Assembly (NCBI GenBank): GCA_947184155.2
Contig: CAMXCT020006647.1
Location: 1-64,000, forward strand
DNA length: 64,000 bases
DNA from: Cladocopium goreaui
Taxonomy: Eukaryota > Sar > Dinophyceae > Suessiales > Symbiodiniaceae
Direction: 5' to 3'
Under the pieces are notes generated by a model. That model was not told the DNA's origin, searched no databases, and worked only from the letters and a program-made list of their open reading frames with translations. Both the position numbers and the translations under genes were made by a program. Each line of letters begins with the position of its first letter. Within the stretch, counting starts at the first letter, position 1. Below are positions 61,334-64,000 of the stretch, one piece after another.

Positions 61334-63784
61334 GCCCTGTGTGTGAATCTCGGCTATCCAGCTATCATCATCCCCATCCCCAGCTTTGGAGTTGAGGTGT
61401 ATAGATCCATCAACCCCTTGGCGCAGATGGTGAAGAAAGGTGCTGAGAGGCGCTGTGATTTTATTATGTCAGAATATATATATAATATTATATATATGTA
61501 TAATCTGGTTGGTGGCTTGGAACATGAACTTTATTTTTCCATGTATTGGGAATGTCATCATCCCAACTGACGAACTCATATGTTTCAGAGGGGTAGGTAT
61601 ACCACCAACCAGAAATTATCATCATACCACCATGGCATTCCGTCATGTCATTATATCATATTATATCATCGAATATCATCGACATAGTCATCGATGGATT
61701 TTTCGCTGCCACGAGGCTACCCGAGACCTTCCTCGAGCGGCCCATCACGGAGTTCCTCTTTGAGGATGAGGACAGGGATTCCATAGCCACGGGGCTACCC
61801 CAATAGTTGGATGGTTTAATGGACAATCCCAATCTACAGTAACTAAAATGGATGATTTAGGGGTATTATACCCCCATTTTCGGAAAACCTCCATATAACA
61901 TCATATAACCACAGTCTCAGGCCAGGTATATCATTGACAAGAAAAGTAAACACATTTTGCCAACAATTTTCCGGGAAATGATGTTCATGATGTTCATGAA
62001 TGTTAATGACAGACAATTTCGAGGATGCATTTTAGGACTACATATATGACGATAGCATAATGGCACTTGCAGTTCGTTTATACGTGGCTTCTTACCGATT
62101 TCAGCCTGTGATTTTATGTAGAGAGATAACATTGTTTTTATTTGCATTGTTGTGGATAGGTGGGCAAACAAGAGATACTCCTTCGGTGTATTCCTTACAA
62201 TTATATATATACAGTAATTATATATATATTATATATATACAATGTATAATGGATAGATACGAAGGCAATCTACCCCTGACGATTCCCGTCCATGTACCCT
62301 CCATTTGTGGTCGCAGGAGCAGTTTGCCAAAGTTCATGTCGAGTTGAATGCTCACCTGTACTATGGAGCCGCTGAGGCCTGGGTGTTGTTCAAAGCATTC
62401 AAAGCCTGGGCCGATTTTGGAAGGATCCAACTGAAGTTGGAAACGCCATTTTTCAGAAATCTTAAAATTTTGATGATCATTAAAACATATTAAAACTCCA
62501 AGCATGTTTAGCATTGTTTAACGATTTTCAGCTAAATGATGATCCCGTTCGATGGATTTTTGGATGTTTTATTCCCCCCCAAAATGTTTGACCCCCCAAA
62601 ACTCAACGTGGTTGATGGCCGCGAGGTGATCACAGGGGACCATGTCCAGGCCTACTTTGGCAAGCAGAGGCATCGTTCCGTTTCGACATTTGCTGAGCCA
62701 AGCAACAAACAACCCTCTGGTTATGTCAAAATAGCTATTGAAAATGGCCATTTATTTCGTGAGTTTTCCCATTAAAAATGGTGATTTTCCATAGTTATGT
62801 AAACGTTTACCTGAGGGTTTTTGGATTTTGAGAAAACTTTTTGGACCATGGACAAAATGGTGTTCTGATTCAACCAATAACATCCAATAACTTTTTTTTG
62901 GAGCAATGAATTGACGAGATGGCGAGCAAGAACAGAGATGTTGGGAAGAAGAGATGACTCTACATTGCTGACACCGGGGATAAATCACCAACAGATTTCA
63001 GACTATTATATACCCATCATGCAGATTGCTACACCCTCCAGGAAACAAACATGACAAGTGAATTCCCAGCTTGAAACACGCAACATTGGGGTGAGTTTCC
63101 ACTGCCATGTTTGGTTCACATTTGGTATCTAAACAAAAGGCAGAATCGAACCTACAAATCTTGAAGGTGTTGCCGCATGATGTTCCGGGCCTCTTTACTT
63201 CCAGATTGCAAAACAAACACGCAAACTTCGTTATTCTTGGGCTGCTTCGGGCTCATCAAAAAGTAACTGGAAACTACTGTAGCAAGCGAAGGGGAATAAG
63301 TGCAGAGACTCCAGTGCAACATGGGCCTTGAAACTAAGTTCAGATTTTTCAACAAGATTTTTCAACAAGTTTTGACCCAGATAGGGGTCTACCTGGTTTC
63401 AGCCTGCTACAGTTCAGACTAGGGAATGGAAATCTCAACTTGAACATCACTCTTGGGAGATCCAAAAAAGTCATTCAACAAGCAGATCTGCTATGTTTCT
63501 GTAAATATGTCAAAGTCTGGTTGGTTGTTTGGAATATTTTTTATTTTCCCATATATTGGGAATGTCATCATCCCAACTGACGAACTCATATTTTTCAGAG
63601 GGGTAGGTATACCACCAACCAGTCATTGGACTTGATTGGACTTGAAAAAACCGACGGATTAGTTGATTGCAACCAGCAAGAATCACCAGCTGCACCAGGT
63701 TGGAGCTGCACATTGTGGCGCCTGGCTCCTATGGAGCCAAGGCCAAGGGCACCAAGTGTGCGGCGCAATGTGTTGAGTTATTGG
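61334..63784 (+). CDS. Five phase-consistent exons of an unrecognised gene
   Basis: Exons 61334-61439, 61688-61785, 62317-62376, 62626-62669, 63699-63784 read through without a phase break. Donors are GT, GC, GC, GC, GT; acceptors are AG|G except the second, AG|T. Segments include GYPAIIIPIPSFGVEVYRSI, RLPETFLERPITEFLFEDED, EQFAKVHVELNAHLYYGAAE, VITGDHVQAYFGKQ and LELHIVAPGSYGAKAKG. No family recognised. Neither start nor stop is placed. It may be the 3' continuation of the gene at 49425-58171 and runs towards the window end. Possible extra exons at about 62927-62955 and 63168-63205 fit less well. Confidence 0.55.
61505..61612 (+). mobile_element. CTGGTTGGTGG-family element, copy g
   Basis: CTGGTTGGTGGCTTGGAACA to GGTATACCACCAACCAG. 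It lies in the 248-base intron between the exons at 61334 and 61688, of which it makes up over 40%. Confidence 0.88.
62711..62820. mobile_element. CCTCTGGTAA-family element, copy 8
   Basis: AACCCTCTGGTTATGTCAAA to GTTTACCTGAGGGT; the interior is in the same orientation as copy 2. It lies 41 bases after the exon at 62626. Confidence 0.75.
63517..63622 (+). mobile_element. CTGGTTGGTGG-family element, copy h
   Basis: CTGGTTGGTTGTTTGGAATA to GGTATACCACCAACCAG. It lies 76 bases before the exon at 63699. The minus-strand reading frames across it and copy g are element translation. Confidence 0.88.
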
Positions 63785-64000
63785 GTGATAAGCCCAGTAA
63801 AAAAAGCCCAGTTAGTGATTTTTTGTGTTATAATATGTTATAATATGTTATAATGGGTTAACCCGACTTAAACCATTTCTAAGCAACTTGTTGCTAAGAT
63901 GTACATTTGTAGCAGCACCAGTCTTCGGAAATCTTGGTTCCGGTCCCAGTGATTCCCAGTGTTTTTCCGGTCCCCTTTTTCGGGCACCTGGGGCAGCCCG
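63785..64000. other. Intron or flank to window end
   Basis: Begins with a GT donor (63785). TATAATATGT triplication at 63829-63853. No further exon was recognised before the window ends. Confidence 0.4.

Noticed and set aside
63510-63713. Minus-strand frame containing [13 protein letters not shown]
   Set aside because: The same peptide arises from every CTGGTTGGTGG element read backwards, so it marks the repeat and not a gene.

Overview
The window looks like nuclear DNA of a dinoflagellate, most likely of the Symbiodiniaceae/Suessiales type. The evidence is the splice sites. Coding exons are short GC-rich islands in long AT-rich introns. Donors are GC, GA or GT, and nearly every acceptor is AG followed by G in the exon. 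All supportable genes lie on the + strand, as in dinoflagellate unidirectional gene arrays. No complete spliced leader, rRNA, tRNA or CRISPR array was found.

Layout. 1-7480: two large overlapping intronless ORFs and a 3' tail; the second ORF carries an apparently intact KptA/Tpt1 RNA 2'-phosphotransferase domain, and the pair looks like part of a mobile or retro-derived element. 7481-8632: AT microsatellites around a short TA-flanked inverted-repeat element. 9823-25763: one long many-exon gene ending in a class I SAM-dependent methyltransferase domain, with a 10-bp satellite and a 0.6-kb CATA microsatellite in its introns. 26176-32158 and 38117-45141: two tandem centrin genes, ten exons placed in each, with identical predicted proteins but unrelated introns. 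33809-37264, between the centrins: a 3.45-kb foldback element with ~1-kb inverted arms around an array of palindrome-bearing ~64-bp repeats. 49425-58171: a phase-consistent but unrecognised multi-exon gene. 58172-61333: repeats, a short inverted-repeat element and a 72-codon ORF. 61334-63784: five phase-consistent exons of another unrecognised gene, or of the same one continuing off the window.

Two families of ~105-125-bp inverted-repeat elements recur at least eight times each, mostly inside introns. One family is always in gene orientation and ends in splice-site-like sequence. The genes do not form an obvious pathway. Centrin is a Ca2+-binding protein of basal bodies and contractile fibres. 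The methyltransferase substrate cannot be told from sequence. All exon models were built by hand from splice motifs, reading phase and protein similarity recalled from known families; the two centrin models are much the firmest.
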